From JAJEFO01 sp965221845 (GTDB taxonomy: Bacteria; Pseudomonadota; Alphaproteobacteria; Rhodobacterales; Rhodobacteraceae), in NCBI GenBank assembly GCA_965221845.1, contig OZ244919.1, positions 2,232,001 through 2,296,000 on the forward strand: a DNA stretch of 64,000 bases. Reading direction: 5' to 3'. The position numbers and the translations under genes were made by a program. Positions 54,186 through 63,614 of the stretch are shown in pieces. Every line of letters starts with the position of its first letter. The first letter of the stretch is position 1. The notes under the pieces were generated by a model. That model made no database searches and was not told the DNA's origin. It worked only from the letters and a program-made list of their open reading frames with translations.

Positions 54186-55190
54186 ATGCCGCTGAAGCTC
54201 GGCGTCATCGGAATCGATCACGGGCACATATTCGGAATGCTCTCGAACATGATCGCCCAGGGCTGCACCTGCGGCGCCTACTGGACGGACGGCACGGCCG
54301 TCACGGAACGGAAGTTCGGCGAGGTCTTCCCCGGGGTCGCCAGGGTCGCGGACCGGCGCCGCATCCTCGATGACCCCGAAATCGCCATGATCCTGATCTC
54401 GGCCGTGCCCGGGGACCGCGCGGGCCTGGCGGTCGAGGCCATGCAAGCCGGCAAGGACGTCATGGTCGACAAGCCCGGATGCACGACGCTCGGGCAGCTC
54501 GAGGGGATTCGCCGCGTGCAGGCGCGCACCGGACGCATCTGGACGGTGAACTTCTCGGAGCGGTTCGAGGTGCCCGCCGTCACGCGCGCGGAGGAGCTCG
54601 TCTTCGGAGGGGCCGTCGGGCGCATCGTCCAGACCGTCGGTCTCGGCCCTCACAAGAGGAACCTGCGAACCCGCCCGCCATGGTTCCTTCTTCGCGAGCG
54701 CTATGGCGGGATTCTCTGCGACATCGGCTCGCACCAGATCGACCAGTTCCTGCATTTCACCGGATCCGGGTCCGCCGAGATCGCCCATGCCCATGTCGAG
54801 AACACGACCGTGCCCGATGCGCCGGGCTTCCAGGACTTCGGGGAAATGGTCCTCCGTTCGGACTCGGGCCACGGCTACGTTCGCGTCGACTGGTTCACGC
54901 CCGACGGCCTGCCGACCTGGGGAGACGGCCGGCTGTTCATCCAGGGAACCGACGGGCACATCGAGCTGCGCAAGTACACGGAGATCGGCCGTCCGCACGT
55001 GACCGACAGCCTGTACCTGGTCAACGGCGAGCGGAACGAGATGATTCCCTGCAGCGACGCGGGCCTGCCCTACTTTCCGCGCCTTGTCGCGGACGTGGCC
55101 GACAGGACCGAGACCGCCGTCCGGCAGGCGCACACGTTCGCGACCATGGAGCTGGCGATCCGGGCGCAGATCAAGGCGGAGACCGCATGA
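54186..55190 (+). CDS. Gfo/Idh/MocA-family oxidoreductase
   Basis: A 334-residue protein. The N-terminus MPLKLGVIGIDHGHIFGML is a Rossmann fold in which the glycine-rich loop reads GIDHGH. The EKP position reads MVDKPGCTT, so Lys is retained. GGILCDIGSHQIDQFLHFTG carries the His/Asp of the site. It lies 16 bp after the kinase and overlaps the next oxidoreductase by 4 bp. It may be a dehydrogenase for the sugar handled by the operon. Confidence 0.85.
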   Translation: MPLKLGVIGIDHGHIFGMLSNMIAQGCTCGAYWTDGTAVTERKFGEVFPGVARVADRRRILDDPEIAMILISAVPGDRAGLAVEAMQAGKDVMVDKPGCTTLGQLEGIRRVQARTGRIWTVNFSERFEVPAVTRAEELVFGGAVGRIVQTVGLGPHKRNLRTRPPWFLLRERYGGILCDIGSHQIDQFLHFTGSGSAEIAHAHVENTTVPDAPGFQDFGEMVLRSDSGHGYVRVDWFTPDGLPTWGDGRLFIQGTDGHIELRKYTEIGRPHVTDSLYLVNGERNEMIPCSDAGLPYFPRLVADVADRTETAVRQAHTFATMELAIRAQIKAETA

Positions 55191-56245
55191 AGCGGAACGT
55201 CGCGATCATCGGCGCGGGAATAGGCGCCCGGCACCTCGCCGCATACGCGGCCCTGCCCGAGCGGTTCCGCGTCCGCGCCGTCTGCGACCTTGACGAGGCG
55301 CGCGGCCGCAGCCTCGCCGGCAAGTGCGAAGGGGCGGGCTTCACGAACGACGTCGAAGAAGTCCTGTCCGATCCCGGGATCGACGTCGTCGACGTCTGCC
55401 TGCCGCCGCGCCTGCACTGCCGGGCATGCCTCGACGGTCTCGACGCGGGCAAGTCCGTTGTCTGCGAAAAGCCGCTCGCATGCTCGCTCTCGGAAGCGGA
55501 CAGGCTGGTCGACCGGTCCAGGCGGACCGGCGGGACCGTGTTCCCGGTGTTCCAGTACCGCTACGGGCCGGGCATGTCGCAGCTCCGCGCGCTCATCGAC
55601 TCGGGCATTGCCGGACGCTGCCACGCCGGAACCATCGAGACCCACTGGGACCGGCCCGCGAGCTACTACGACGCCGGCTGGCGCGGAACCTGGGCCGGCG
55701 AAGGGGGCGGCGCCGTCCTGGGCCATGCGATCCACATCCACGACCTCCTGACGACCCTGCTCGGCCCGGTCGCGCAGGTCTTCGCGGATGTCGCAACGCG
55801 CGTGAACGACATCGAGGTCGAGGACTGCGCGGCGCTTTCCGTACGGATGGGCGACGGCGCGCTCGTGACGTCCTCGATCACGCTCGGGGCGGCCGGCAAC
55901 ACCTCCCGGCTGCGCCTCATGTTCGAGGGCTTCACCGTGGAAAGCGGCCATGCAGCCTACGCTCCCGCGGCAAGGGGCTGGACGTTCACCGCCCGGGATC
56001 CGGTGCGGCAGGGCGACATTGACGCGACGCTCGCGGGCGTGCCGGAGAGCGGGACCGGATACGAGGCCCTGTTCGCGGCGATGGCCGACGCGCTCGACGG
56101 ACGCGCGGGGCGCGAGGTCACGCTGGAAGACGGACGGCGGTCGATCGAGCTTGCCACGGCGATCTATGGTTCCGCCCGCTCCGGCCGGCCGGAGAGCCTG
56201 CCGGTCAGGCCGGGCCATCCCCTGTACGACGGCTGGGCGCCTTGA
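55187..56245 (+). CDS. Gfo/Idh/MocA-family oxidoreductase
   Basis: A 352-residue dehydrogenase with classic features: MKRNVAIIGAGIGARHLAAY (nucleotide loop), SVVCEKPLACSLSEADRLVD (EKP), VFPVFQYRYGPGMSQLRAL and EGGGAVLGHAIHIHDLLTTL. It shares the operon with the preceding relative, to which it is only distantly similar. Two such enzymes with a kinase suggest oxidation of a sugar followed by epimerising reduction, but this is inference. Start overlaps the upstream stop; the end overlaps the esterase start. Confidence 0.88.
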   Translation: MKRNVAIIGAGIGARHLAAYAALPERFRVRAVCDLDEARGRSLAGKCEGAGFTNDVEEVLSDPGIDVVDVCLPPRLHCRACLDGLDAGKSVVCEKPLACSLSEADRLVDRSRRTGGTVFPVFQYRYGPGMSQLRALIDSGIAGRCHAGTIETHWDRPASYYDAGWRGTWAGEGGGAVLGHAIHIHDLLTTLLGPVAQVFADVATRVNDIEVEDCAALSVRMGDGALVTSSITLGAAGNTSRLRLMFEGFTVESGHAAYAPAARGWTFTARDPVRQGDIDATLAGVPESGTGYEALFAAMADALDGRAGREVTLEDGRRSIELATAIYGSARSGRPESLPVRPGHPLYDGWAP

Positions 56246-57372
56246 AGCCGGCCATCCCGCTTGGGGACGCGTTCGCGGGACCGTTCCCGCTCGCGTCGCT
56301 CGACGGCCCCGGCCCTCTCCGGGAGAGGCAGGAAAGATGGCGGAAGGAGCTGTCCGACTCGATCTACGGGCCGTTGCCTCCCGCCCCTGCGGAGCTGGAG
56401 GTCAAGGCCGGCCGCCTGGCGGGATCCGGCGCCGAGCGGATCGAGATCACGATGCGGTCCGCCGACGGCGCGAGAACGCTTGACGTCGATGCCGCGCTCT
56501 GGCGGCCGGAGGGCGGTGGCGACGCGCCGTTGATCGCGGGCCTCGGATTCGAGGGGCGCGCGGGCACTCCCTCCGGTCCGGACCGGCCGGCAGGCAAGCG
56601 GGCGCAAGGCGGCCGTCGGCCAGGACCTGACGCCGGGGACGGGCGTCTGCAAGACGCGCTGCGCGGCGCGGACTCCCGGCGCTGGCCGGTCGAGATGCTG
56701 ACGGCGCGAGGATACGCGGTGATGGCGAGCCGCTACGGTTCATGGGCGCCTGACGATCCGGGCGAGATCAGGAAACGCGGGGCGCTCCCGTTCGCATGCC
56801 TGGACACCGGCGCGATCTCGCTTTGGGCCTGGGCGATCCAGCGCATCCTGGACGCGGCAGAGCGCCTCGGCGGGCTTGACATGGGGCAGGTTGCCGTCGC
56901 GGGGCATTCCCGGCTTGGCAAGGCGGCGCTCTGGGCCGCAGCGAACGACGCGAGGATCGGCGCGGTGCTTGCGAACAATTCGGGCTGTGCCGGCGCGGCG
57001 CCTGCCGGACATCCGGTCGGGGAAACGCTTTCCCGGATGGCAGCGGCCTTTCCGCACTGGCTCGGGCCTCGACGCCGCACGACCGCGCCGGACCAGCACC
57101 ATCTCATGGCGTGCATTGCGCCCCGGAAAGTCTACGTCGCGTCCGCCGAGCAGGATCTCTGGGCCGACCCTGCCGGATCCTACCTGGCGCTTGTCGCCGC
57201 GTCCGGAACCTGGCCGGTGGCCTGCCGCTGGCCGGGGGTCGAGGAGATGTGGGCCGGGGAGCGTCAATCCCGCAACGCGGCCCTTGGCCACCATCTTCGT
57301 CCCGGCGGCCACGGACTGCTTCCCTGCGACTGGCAACGCTTCCTGGACTTCCTGGACAGCGGGCGGACATGA
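56242..57372 (+). CDS. CE15-like (glucuronoyl methylesterase type) alpha/beta hydrolase
   Basis: A 376-residue protein starting at a TTG in the upstream TTGA. The nucleophile elbow is VAVAGHSRLGKAALWAAAND (Ser in GHSRLGK), followed by LANNSGCAGAA and MACIAPRKVYVASAEQDLWA, and the catalytic His in GGHGLLPCDW. These match CE15-type esterases, which cleave esters of glucuronic acid in plant cell walls. No signal peptide is seen, so it would act inside the cell on an imported ester. The substrate in this operon is unknown. Confidence 0.75.
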   Translation: MKPAIPLGDAFAGPFPLASLDGPGPLRERQERWRKELSDSIYGPLPPAPAELEVKAGRLAGSGAERIEITMRSADGARTLDVDAALWRPEGGGDAPLIAGLGFEGRAGTPSGPDRPAGKRAQGGRRPGPDAGDGRLQDALRGADSRRWPVEMLTARGYAVMASRYGSWAPDDPGEIRKRGALPFACLDTGAISLWAWAIQRILDAAERLGGLDMGQVAVAGHSRLGKAALWAAANDARIGAVLANNSGCAGAAPAGHPVGETLSRMAAAFPHWLGPRRRTTAPDQHHLMACIAPRKVYVASAEQDLWADPAGSYLALVAASGTWPVACRWPGVEEMWAGERQSRNAALGHHLRPGGHGLLPCDWQRFLDFLDSGRT

Positions 57373-57678
57373 CCCGCCGCGGCCAGGCGCCGCCCCGGCA
57401 CCGGCAGTCGCGGCATGCATCAGCCTTGGCCTCCCCGGCCGCAATGCAGCCCGGCCGCAGCCGTCGCGCTTCGCCGCCCGCACTGCCGGATGCCGCCTTC
57501 GCCGCCGCATGCGCAGGCCCGTGGGCGGCCCTCCCGCGGCAAGGTGTCCGCGCCGCCCCGTCTCGGGTCCGGTGCGTTCGATGCCGCAGCCCGTGGCGGA
57601 AGCCTCGGCCCTGCCCGAAGTCCCGAGACCCTGGCATCGGGCGATGCGGCAAGACGGCGCGCAGAGGACCGGCCGGGA
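57373..57678. other. 306-bp gap between convergent genes
   Basis: This GC-rich sequence shows no coding frame with family character and no clear terminator hairpin. Confidence 0.45.
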
Positions 57679-58611
57679 TCAGAGCGTCGACATGATCATG
57701 TCGGCAAGCGCTTCCGGCGCCCCGAACATGGCCTCGTGCGAAGCGTCCAGGTCAAGCAGCGCTGCGGGATTGTCGGGAAACGCCGCGTTCAGGTCGGCCA
57801 CGACAGCCTCCGGCGTCGAGGCGACAACCACCCGGTCCCGGCTGCACCGGATGTAGCTGCGCCGGAGTGCGCCGAAGCCCTCCGCGAACTCCGGCGCCTT
57901 TCCGTACATGGCGGCCGGGGCGTCAGGGGTGAGCATGTGCATGACCTGCGCGAGAAGGCCTTCCGGCACATCGGCGGCAAGCGCCTCCCTGAAGCTTGCC
58001 AGATAGCCCGGATCCTCGGAACGCGGATCGATGCGCACGGCGCCGATCACGGCCGGATCAGCCATCAGCAGGGCGTCCATGACCGAATTGCCGGCCTGGT
58101 CCTCGCTGGCCAGGTAGGCGCCGGCCGGCTTTCCGGGCACGGGCGCCAGCGCGGCCAGGTAGACAATGGCGTCGAAAAGGTCCGGCCTGTCCGCCGCCGC
58201 GAACGTCGCCGGCACGCCTCCCATGGAATGGGCCACCGCAACGATGCGCCCGGCGCCCAGCGCGCGGGCGCGCGCCGCGGCGTTCTGCACCGCCAGCGCA
58301 TAGTCGGCCGTGGGGATGCCCGCCAGGGGCGAGATCTCTTCAGCGAAGGCGGCGCGGTCGAGCGGCCTCGTGCCGAAGGCGGCGGGATTCCGCGCGTTCA
58401 GGCCATGGCCCGGCAGGTCGAGGGCGACGGTCAGGTGACCCGCGGCCTGCAGGAGCGGCTCCACCAGCCCCCAGCACCATCCGCCGTGCCAGGATCCGTG
58501 AACCAGGACGAAGGCCGTCCTGCCGTCATGGCGCTCCGCATGCGCAGCGCCTGCAAGGCTGCCGGCCGCCATCGGCGCCAGCGCCATCCTAAGGAGTGTT
58601 CTGCGTTCCAT
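57679..58611 (-). CDS. Exported alpha/beta hydrolase
   Basis: A 310-residue protein with an Arg-Arg signal peptide (MERRTLLRMALAPMAAGSLA…AHA), so probably exported. The fold is of the salicylate esterase/hydroxynitrile lyase kind: FVLVHGSWHGGWCWGLVEPL (oxyanion region), nucleophile Ser in VAVAHSMGGVP, acidic residue in RDRVVVAS and His in LDASHEAMFG. The start MERRT at 58611 is preferred over an upstream ATG because the signal peptide begins there. Substrate unknown; it stands alone. Confidence 0.85.
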   Translation of the reverse strand: MERRTLLRMALAPMAAGSLAGAAHAERHDGRTAFVLVHGSWHGGWCWGLVEPLLQAAGHLTVALDLPGHGLNARNPAAFGTRPLDRAAFAEEISPLAGIPTADYALAVQNAAARARALGAGRIVAVAHSMGGVPATFAAADRPDLFDAIVYLAALAPVPGKPAGAYLASEDQAGNSVMDALLMADPAVIGAVRIDPRSEDPGYLASFREALAADVPEGLLAQVMHMLTPDAPAAMYGKAPEFAEGFGALRRSYIRCSRDRVVVASTPEAVVADLNAAFPDNPAALLDLDASHEAMFGAPEALADMIMSTL

Positions 58612-59176
58612 GTCCTGTTCCTTCGCCAAGCGATCATGCCGGAGCTGCTGGCGGCGCCGCCGCCATCTGCCCATTTATCAACCAAAACAATGTCCGACGA
58701 ACTGGTTTGAGAGAGAGCATGAGGAAAAATCTCCGAAGCAAAAACAATGATTCGGTCTCTCATGACTCCCCGCTTTTCGGTTTGTCTGGAGCTAATTTGT
58801 TATATGGGCAGCCCGCCATGCCGCGCATCGGGACGGCGAACGCCGTCGCAGGCCGCTGGTCCGTGCGGGCGCTCGCGTACCGACTTTCCGGACAGCGGCA
58901 GGCGGCCCGGTTCACGGAGCCCGGATAGCGGATCCGGGCCCCCTGTCAATTCACTTCCGGCTTTGGATCTTGCGTCCCGGGTGACGTGCGCCGCCTGACG
59001 CAGCATGGCGAGACGCCCTTCGGCAGGCGACCCGCACGAACCGGGCAGGGTCTCCCGAGACGCGCCCGCCATGCCGCCAGGTCGGAGGGGTCTTGAAGTT
59101 CCCGCCCGGCGTCGCTAGGCCGCCGCCGGACGCGCCGCGACGAGCGGCAATCCGCAACAAATTTGAGGAGCAAGAC
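58612..59176. other. 565-bp divergent region with an AT-rich, dyad-containing segment
   Basis: 58670-58805 is strikingly AT-rich for this window. It contains nested inverted repeats: CATGAG (58718-58723) with CTCATG (58759-58764) outside CCGAA (58733-58737) with TTCGG (58751-58755). Two CAAAA(A)CAATG copies also occur. It separates the divergent hydrolase and TTT operon and probably holds their promoters. No gene seen. Confidence 0.45.
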
Positions 59177-60142
59177 ATGAACGCCAAGATCCGCGCGCTT
59201 GCACTGGGCGCGACACTGTCGGTTGCGGGATCGGCCGCCTTCGCGGCGACCGAATGCATCGCGCCGGCAAACCCCGGCGGCGGCTGGGACTTCACCTGCC
59301 GCCAGATCGGCAAGATCCTGTACGACATCGGCCAGGTGGACTCGCCGGTGCAGGTCACGAACATGGCCGGCGGCGGCGGCGGCCTGGCCTACAGCCACGT
59401 GGTCAACGAACGCGGCGAGGACAGCGACCTGATCGTGGCCGCCAGCCAGGCCACGGCAACGCGCCTGGCGCAGAACGCCTATGCCGGCCTGACCGCCGAC
59501 CAGGTGCGCTTCGTGGGCGCGATCGGCGCCGACCCCGGCGTGATCGTCGTTGCCGCCGAAAGCCCGTTCAGGTCGCTCGGCGACATGGTCGACGCCATCA
59601 AGGCCGATCCGGGATCCGTCGCGTTCGGCGGCGGCTCGGCTGCAGGCGGCTTCGACCACCTCAAGGTGCTCATGGTGCTCAAGGAGGCCGGGTTCACTGA
59701 CATCGCGAAGATCAAGTACATCGGCCTTGACGGCGGCGGCGACGCGATCACCCAGACGATCGGCGGCTTCACCCAGGGCATGACCGGCGACATGTCCGAA
59801 ATCGTCGGCTTCCTCCAGTCGGGCGAGGTGCGCGCGCTTGCCGTCCTCACCGAGGAGCGGGTGCCGGGCTTCGAGGACATCCCGACGGCCCGGGAGCAGG
59901 GCCTTGACGTCGTCGCCGTGAACTGGCGCGGGCTCTACGTGCCGAAGGGCATCTCGGACGCCGACTTCGAGGCATGGGGCGGCAGGCTCCAGGCTGTTGC
60001 GGACAGCCAGGCATGGAAGGACGCCATGGCCGCCAACGGCCTCGCCCCCTTCACCAAGGTCGGCGGCGACTTCCAGAGCTGGGTGGACGGAGTCATCGCG
60101 GACACCGTCGCACTCTCGAGAGAGATCGGCGTGATCCAGTGA
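59177..60142 (+). CDS. TTT transporter periplasmic binding protein (TctC)
   Basis: A 321-residue receptor starting MNAKIRALALGATLSVAGSA behind GAGGAGCAAG. The signal peptide ends in AFA. The mature start is ATECIAPANPGGGWDFTCRQ, the family's ligand loop PANPGGGWD, with QVTNMAGGGGGLAYSHVVNE next. It belongs to the tricarboxylate (TctC/citrate-like) branch and is distinct from the one at 33222. It is first in an operon with TctBA, AtuA, DUF4387 and a CoA-transferase. Confidence 0.9.
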   Translation: MNAKIRALALGATLSVAGSAAFAATECIAPANPGGGWDFTCRQIGKILYDIGQVDSPVQVTNMAGGGGGLAYSHVVNERGEDSDLIVAASQATATRLAQNAYAGLTADQVRFVGAIGADPGVIVVAAESPFRSLGDMVDAIKADPGSVAFGGGSAAGGFDHLKVLMVLKEAGFTDIAKIKYIGLDGGGDAITQTIGGFTQGMTGDMSEIVGFLQSGEVRALAVLTEERVPGFEDIPTAREQGLDVVAVNWRGLYVPKGISDADFEAWGGRLQAVADSQAWKDAMAANGLAPFTKVGGDFQSWVDGVIADTVALSREIGVIQ

Positions 60143-60582
60143 GACTCGCCGACCGCCTCTTCGGAGCGGTCGTGATCCTGGGGGCGCTCGCCTACATGGC
60201 GGGCGCCTTCCAGATACAGGCCAGCTTCATGTCGGATCCAGTCGGGTCGAAGACGTTCCCGCTTCTTCTGGCAGGCGTCGCGGCCGCCTGCGGGGCGGTC
60301 TTTGTCTTCCGGCCTGACGACGGCCCGGCGTGGCCCGGACGAATGACGCTCGGCAGCATCGCGGTCGCCGCCCTCGTCATGGCGGCGTATGCCCATGCCC
60401 TGAAGCCGCTCGGCTTCCTGATTCCCACGGCGGTCTGCGCAGCCATCCTGAGCTTCCAGATCTCGCCGCGCCCGATGCCTGCGGCGATCACCGGCCTCGG
60501 CCTGTCGGCAGGCCTGTTCCTGATATTCAAGCACGCGCTCGGCCTCGGGCTCCAGCCCTGGCCCAAGGCGTGGCCGGGCTGA
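60139..60582 (+). CDS. TTT transporter small membrane subunit (TctB)
   Basis: A 147-residue protein with four helices (FGAVVILGALAYMAGAF, FPLLLAGVAAACGAVFVF, LGSIAVAALVMAAYAHAL, AITGLGLSAGLFLIF). The GTG start overlaps the tctC stop and the end overlaps the tctA start. SDPVGSKTFPLLLAG is the typical TctB stretch. Confidence 0.88.
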   Translation: MRLADRLFGAVVILGALAYMAGAFQIQASFMSDPVGSKTFPLLLAGVAAACGAVFVFRPDDGPAWPGRMTLGSIAVAALVMAAYAHALKPLGFLIPTAVCAAILSFQISPRPMPAAITGLGLSAGLFLIFKHALGLGLQPWPKAWPG

Positions 60583-62126
60583 TGGAGCTCTTCGCGAACC
60601 TCGCCCTCGGCTTCAGCGTCGCGCTCACGCCCTTCACGCTCTTTCTCGCCGTCGCGGGGTGCTTTCTCGGGACCGTCATCGGCGCGCTTCCCGGCCTCGG
60701 CCCGTCCAACGGCGTCGCCATCCTGATCCCGCTTGCATTCTCGCTCGGCCTCGACGCGACATCCGCACTCGTCCTGATGACCGCCGTCTACTACGGCGCG
60801 ATGTACGGCGGACGGATCAGTTCCATCCTTCTCAACATCCCCGGTGACGAGCCTGCGCTGATGACGACGCTTGACGGCTACCCGATGGCCAAGGCGGGCC
60901 GTGCCGGCGACGCCCTCGTGCTGTCGGGCTTTGCAAGCTTCTTCGGGGCGCTGTTCGCGACGGTCGGCCTGATGCTGCTCGCGCCGCTCCTGTCCCGCAT
61001 CGCCTACCAGTTCGGCCCGTCAGAATACTTCGCGCTCTACCTGCTTGCGTTCTCGACCCTGGGCGGCATCGCCTCGAAGAACCAGGCCAAGGCCGCGCTC
61101 GCCTCCTGCATCGGGCTCGGCATCGCCATGATCGGGCTGGACAACCAGACCGGGATGCCGCGCTTCACCGGCGGCAACCTTCACCTCATGGACGGGGTGG
61201 ACTTCCTGGTCGCGATCGTCGGCCTGTTCGCCGTCGCGGAGGTCTTCGTCTTCATCGAGAGCCACGGCAGGGCGTCATCCATCGGGGTCAGGCTCGGAAA
61301 GGTGACCCTGCCGGCCCGCGACCTGGCGAAAGGCGCCGGCACCATGCTGCGCTCCAGCGTGATCGGGTTCGTCGCCGGCGTGCTTCCCGGCGCCGGAGCC
61401 TCCCTCGGGTCGTTCCTGGCCTACATGGGCGAAAAGAGCCTGCAAGGCGAAAGGGGCGGGTTCGGCACCGGCGTGCCGAAGGGCGTGATGGCGCCGGAGG
61501 CGGGAAACAACGCCGCGGCCGGCGGCGCGCTCGTGCCGATGCTGACGCTGGGCGTGCCCGGCTCAGGAACGACCGCTGTCCTCCTGGCGCTGCTGCTGAC
61601 GCTCAACATCACGCCGGGGCCGACCCTGTTCACCGAGCAGCCGGACGTCGTCTGGGGGCTCATCGCCTCGCTGCTGATCGCGAACTTCGTCCTCCTGGCG
61701 ATGAACGTCCCGATGGTGAAGATGTTCGTCCACATCCTGAGCGTGCCGGCGTGGGTGCTGCTTCCAGGCGTGATGATGATCTCCTTCGTCGGCATCTACT
61801 CGCTCTCCGGCAGCCATTTCGATCTCCTGCTGATGATCCTCTTCGGCATCGTCGGCTGGATCTTCCGCAAGCTGGAGGTGCCGACCGTGCCCGTCATCCT
61901 CGGCATCCTCCTCGGCAATCACATGGAGGACGCGCTGCGACGCGCGATGATACTTTCGGACGGCGACTGGCGGTTCCTGCTCGGGTTCCGCTGGCACGCG
62001 CCGTCGAACGCCTACGACTTCTACTCCGCGATACCCTCGTCGCTCATCGCGCTTGCCGTTGCAGGGTTCGTGGCGCCGACGTTCCTGCGCCGCGTGATCA
62101 AGAAGCCCCGGGCGATCAGTGACTGA
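60582..62126 (+). CDS. TTT transporter large membrane subunit (TctA)
   Basis: A 514-residue polytopic protein with both TctA repeats: VIGALPGLGPSNGVAILIPL and ISSILLNIPGDEPALMTTLD, then PEAGNNAAAGGALVPMLTLG and VPGSGTTAVLLALL. It forms the channel of the second TTT importer here. Probable cargo is a carboxylic acid linked to the AtuA/CoA-transferase genes downstream. Confidence 0.92.
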   Translation: MELFANLALGFSVALTPFTLFLAVAGCFLGTVIGALPGLGPSNGVAILIPLAFSLGLDATSALVLMTAVYYGAMYGGRISSILLNIPGDEPALMTTLDGYPMAKAGRAGDALVLSGFASFFGALFATVGLMLLAPLLSRIAYQFGPSEYFALYLLAFSTLGGIASKNQAKAALASCIGLGIAMIGLDNQTGMPRFTGGNLHLMDGVDFLVAIVGLFAVAEVFVFIESHGRASSIGVRLGKVTLPARDLAKGAGTMLRSSVIGFVAGVLPGAGASLGSFLAYMGEKSLQGERGGFGTGVPKGVMAPEAGNNAAAGGALVPMLTLGVPGSGTTAVLLALLLTLNITPGPTLFTEQPDVVWGLIASLLIANFVLLAMNVPMVKMFVHILSVPAWVLLPGVMMISFVGIYSLSGSHFDLLLMILFGIVGWIFRKLEVPTVPVILGILLGNHMEDALRRAMILSDGDWRFLLGFRWHAPSNAYDFYSAIPSSLIALAVAGFVAPTFLRRVIKKPRAISD

Positions 62127-62261
62127 CCGCGGCCGGGAGGAGGCCGCGCCGGCTTCGGGCGGCGACACGAGGGCGCGCGAGGCCGTGCATGGCCGGGACG
62201 ACGTCGGCGCCGCGCGAAAGGCGCGAGATCCCGGCGCGCCGACGAGCGGGCGCGCCGGGCC

Positions 62262-63614
62262 ATGACGCGCGTCCTCGTTCCCTCCGGAGCGCTCGGCCTC
62301 GGCTACGACAGGACCGCGCTCGAGCGCGGCGTCTCGATGAAGCCCGACCTCATCGCCATCGACGGCGGCTCGACCGACAGCGGACCGTCCTATCTCGGCC
62401 GCGGCGTGTCGAAATACGCGCGAAGCGCCACCAAGGCCGAATGGAAGGGGCTGATCGCGGCGGCGCGGTCCGCCGGGTGCCCGCTCGCGACGGGATCCGC
62501 GGGCACCTGCGGCACGGACGGGATGGTGGACTGGCTTGTCGAGATCACCCGCGAATGCCTGGACGAGCTCGGCTGGACGGCAAGGATCGCGACGCTCAAG
62601 TCCGAGCAGGATCCGCAGTACGTCGGCCGGCGCCTCGCCGAAGGCCTGGTCTCGGCCCTGGACGGCGCGCCGGACCTGGATCGCGGGACCGTCGAGGCCT
62701 GCACGCATGTCGTGGCCCTTGCGGGCGCCGAGCAGATGCGGAAGGCCATCGAGACCGGGGCAGGGATCATCATCGCGGGCCGGACGACCGACACGGCCAC
62801 CATAGCGGCGCTTCCCCTCATGCGGAACGACCATGCAGGCGGCGCATGGCATGGGGCCAAGATCGCGGAGTGCGGCGCCCTCTGCACCACGAATCCCCGG
62901 TCAGGCGTCCTGATGGTGGAGTTCGACAAGGCCGGATTCACCGTGCGCCCGCTGGCGGACGGCGCCCGCGCAACCCCGCAGACCGTCCTCGCGCACATGC
63001 TCTACGAGAATGCGGATCCCTTCATCCTTCACGAGCCGGGCGGGCATCTTGACGCCACCGGCGCGACCTACGAGGCGCAGGACGAGGTGCGCGTCCGCGT
63101 GGAAGGATCCCGCTGGGTGGCCTCGGACCGGTACGCCGTGAAGCTGGAAGGCGCGCGCGCGGCGGGCTGCCAGACACTGCTGATGGTCACCATCCGCGAC
63201 CCGCGATACGTCGAAAGCGCGCAACCCTGGATCCGGGACATCAGCCGCCTGCACGCCGCGAAGGTCGAGGACCGCATGGGGCTCGCGCCGGATGCGTGGC
63301 GATGCGACCTCCGCCTGACGGGCGTCGACGGCACGCTTGGAGAGATGGAGACCAGGAAGGGGTCGCCGACGGAGATCGGCGTCCTCTGCATCGTCACCGC
63401 GGCGGATCAGGTAACGGCGAACGAGATCGGCAAGCTCATGAACCCGTACCTCCTGCACCACCCCCTTACGTCCCGCGAGGAGCAGCCGACGTTCTCGTTC
63501 CCGTTCTCGCCGGCCGAAATCGACAGAGGGCCGGTCCACGAGTTCTGCCTCCACCACGCGATGACGCTCTCCGACCCGATGGACGCGTTCCGTCTTGACG
63601 TGATCGATGCCTGA
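62262..63614 (+). CDS. AtuA-family (DUF1446) protein
   Basis: A 450-residue protein beginning MTRVLVPSGALGLGYDRTAL. AtuA proteins are needed for acyclic terpene use in Pseudomonas, but most relatives sit with CoA-transferases and organic-acid transporters, and their chemistry is uncertain. Conserved-looking features are DLIAIDGGSTDSGPSYLGRG, PLATGSAGTCGTDGMVDWL, IIIAGRTTDTATIAALPLM and EPGGHLDATGATYE. The stop overlaps the DUF4387 start, so the two are coupled. Confidence 0.85.
   Translation: MTRVLVPSGALGLGYDRTALERGVSMKPDLIAIDGGSTDSGPSYLGRGVSKYARSATKAEWKGLIAAARSAGCPLATGSAGTCGTDGMVDWLVEITRECLDELGWTARIATLKSEQDPQYVGRRLAEGLVSALDGAPDLDRGTVEACTHVVALAGAEQMRKAIETGAGIIIAGRTTDTATIAALPLMRNDHAGGAWHGAKIAECGALCTTNPRSGVLMVEFDKAGFTVRPLADGARATPQTVLAHMLYENADPFILHEPGGHLDATGATYEAQDEVRVRVEGSRWVASDRYAVKLEGARAAGCQTLLMVTIRDPRYVESAQPWIRDISRLHAAKVEDRMGLAPDAWRCDLRLTGVDGTLGEMETRKGSPTEIGVLCIVTAADQVTANEIGKLMNPYLLHHPLTSREEQPTFSFPFSPAEIDRGPVHEFCLHHAMTLSDPMDAFRLDVIDA

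Noticed and set aside
45777..57372. Assignment as the D-apiose pathway
   Set aside because: The ABC transporter, DhaK/DhaL and Gfo/Idh genes fit partly, but the apulose-phosphate transketolase pair is absent, so a named pathway is not supported.
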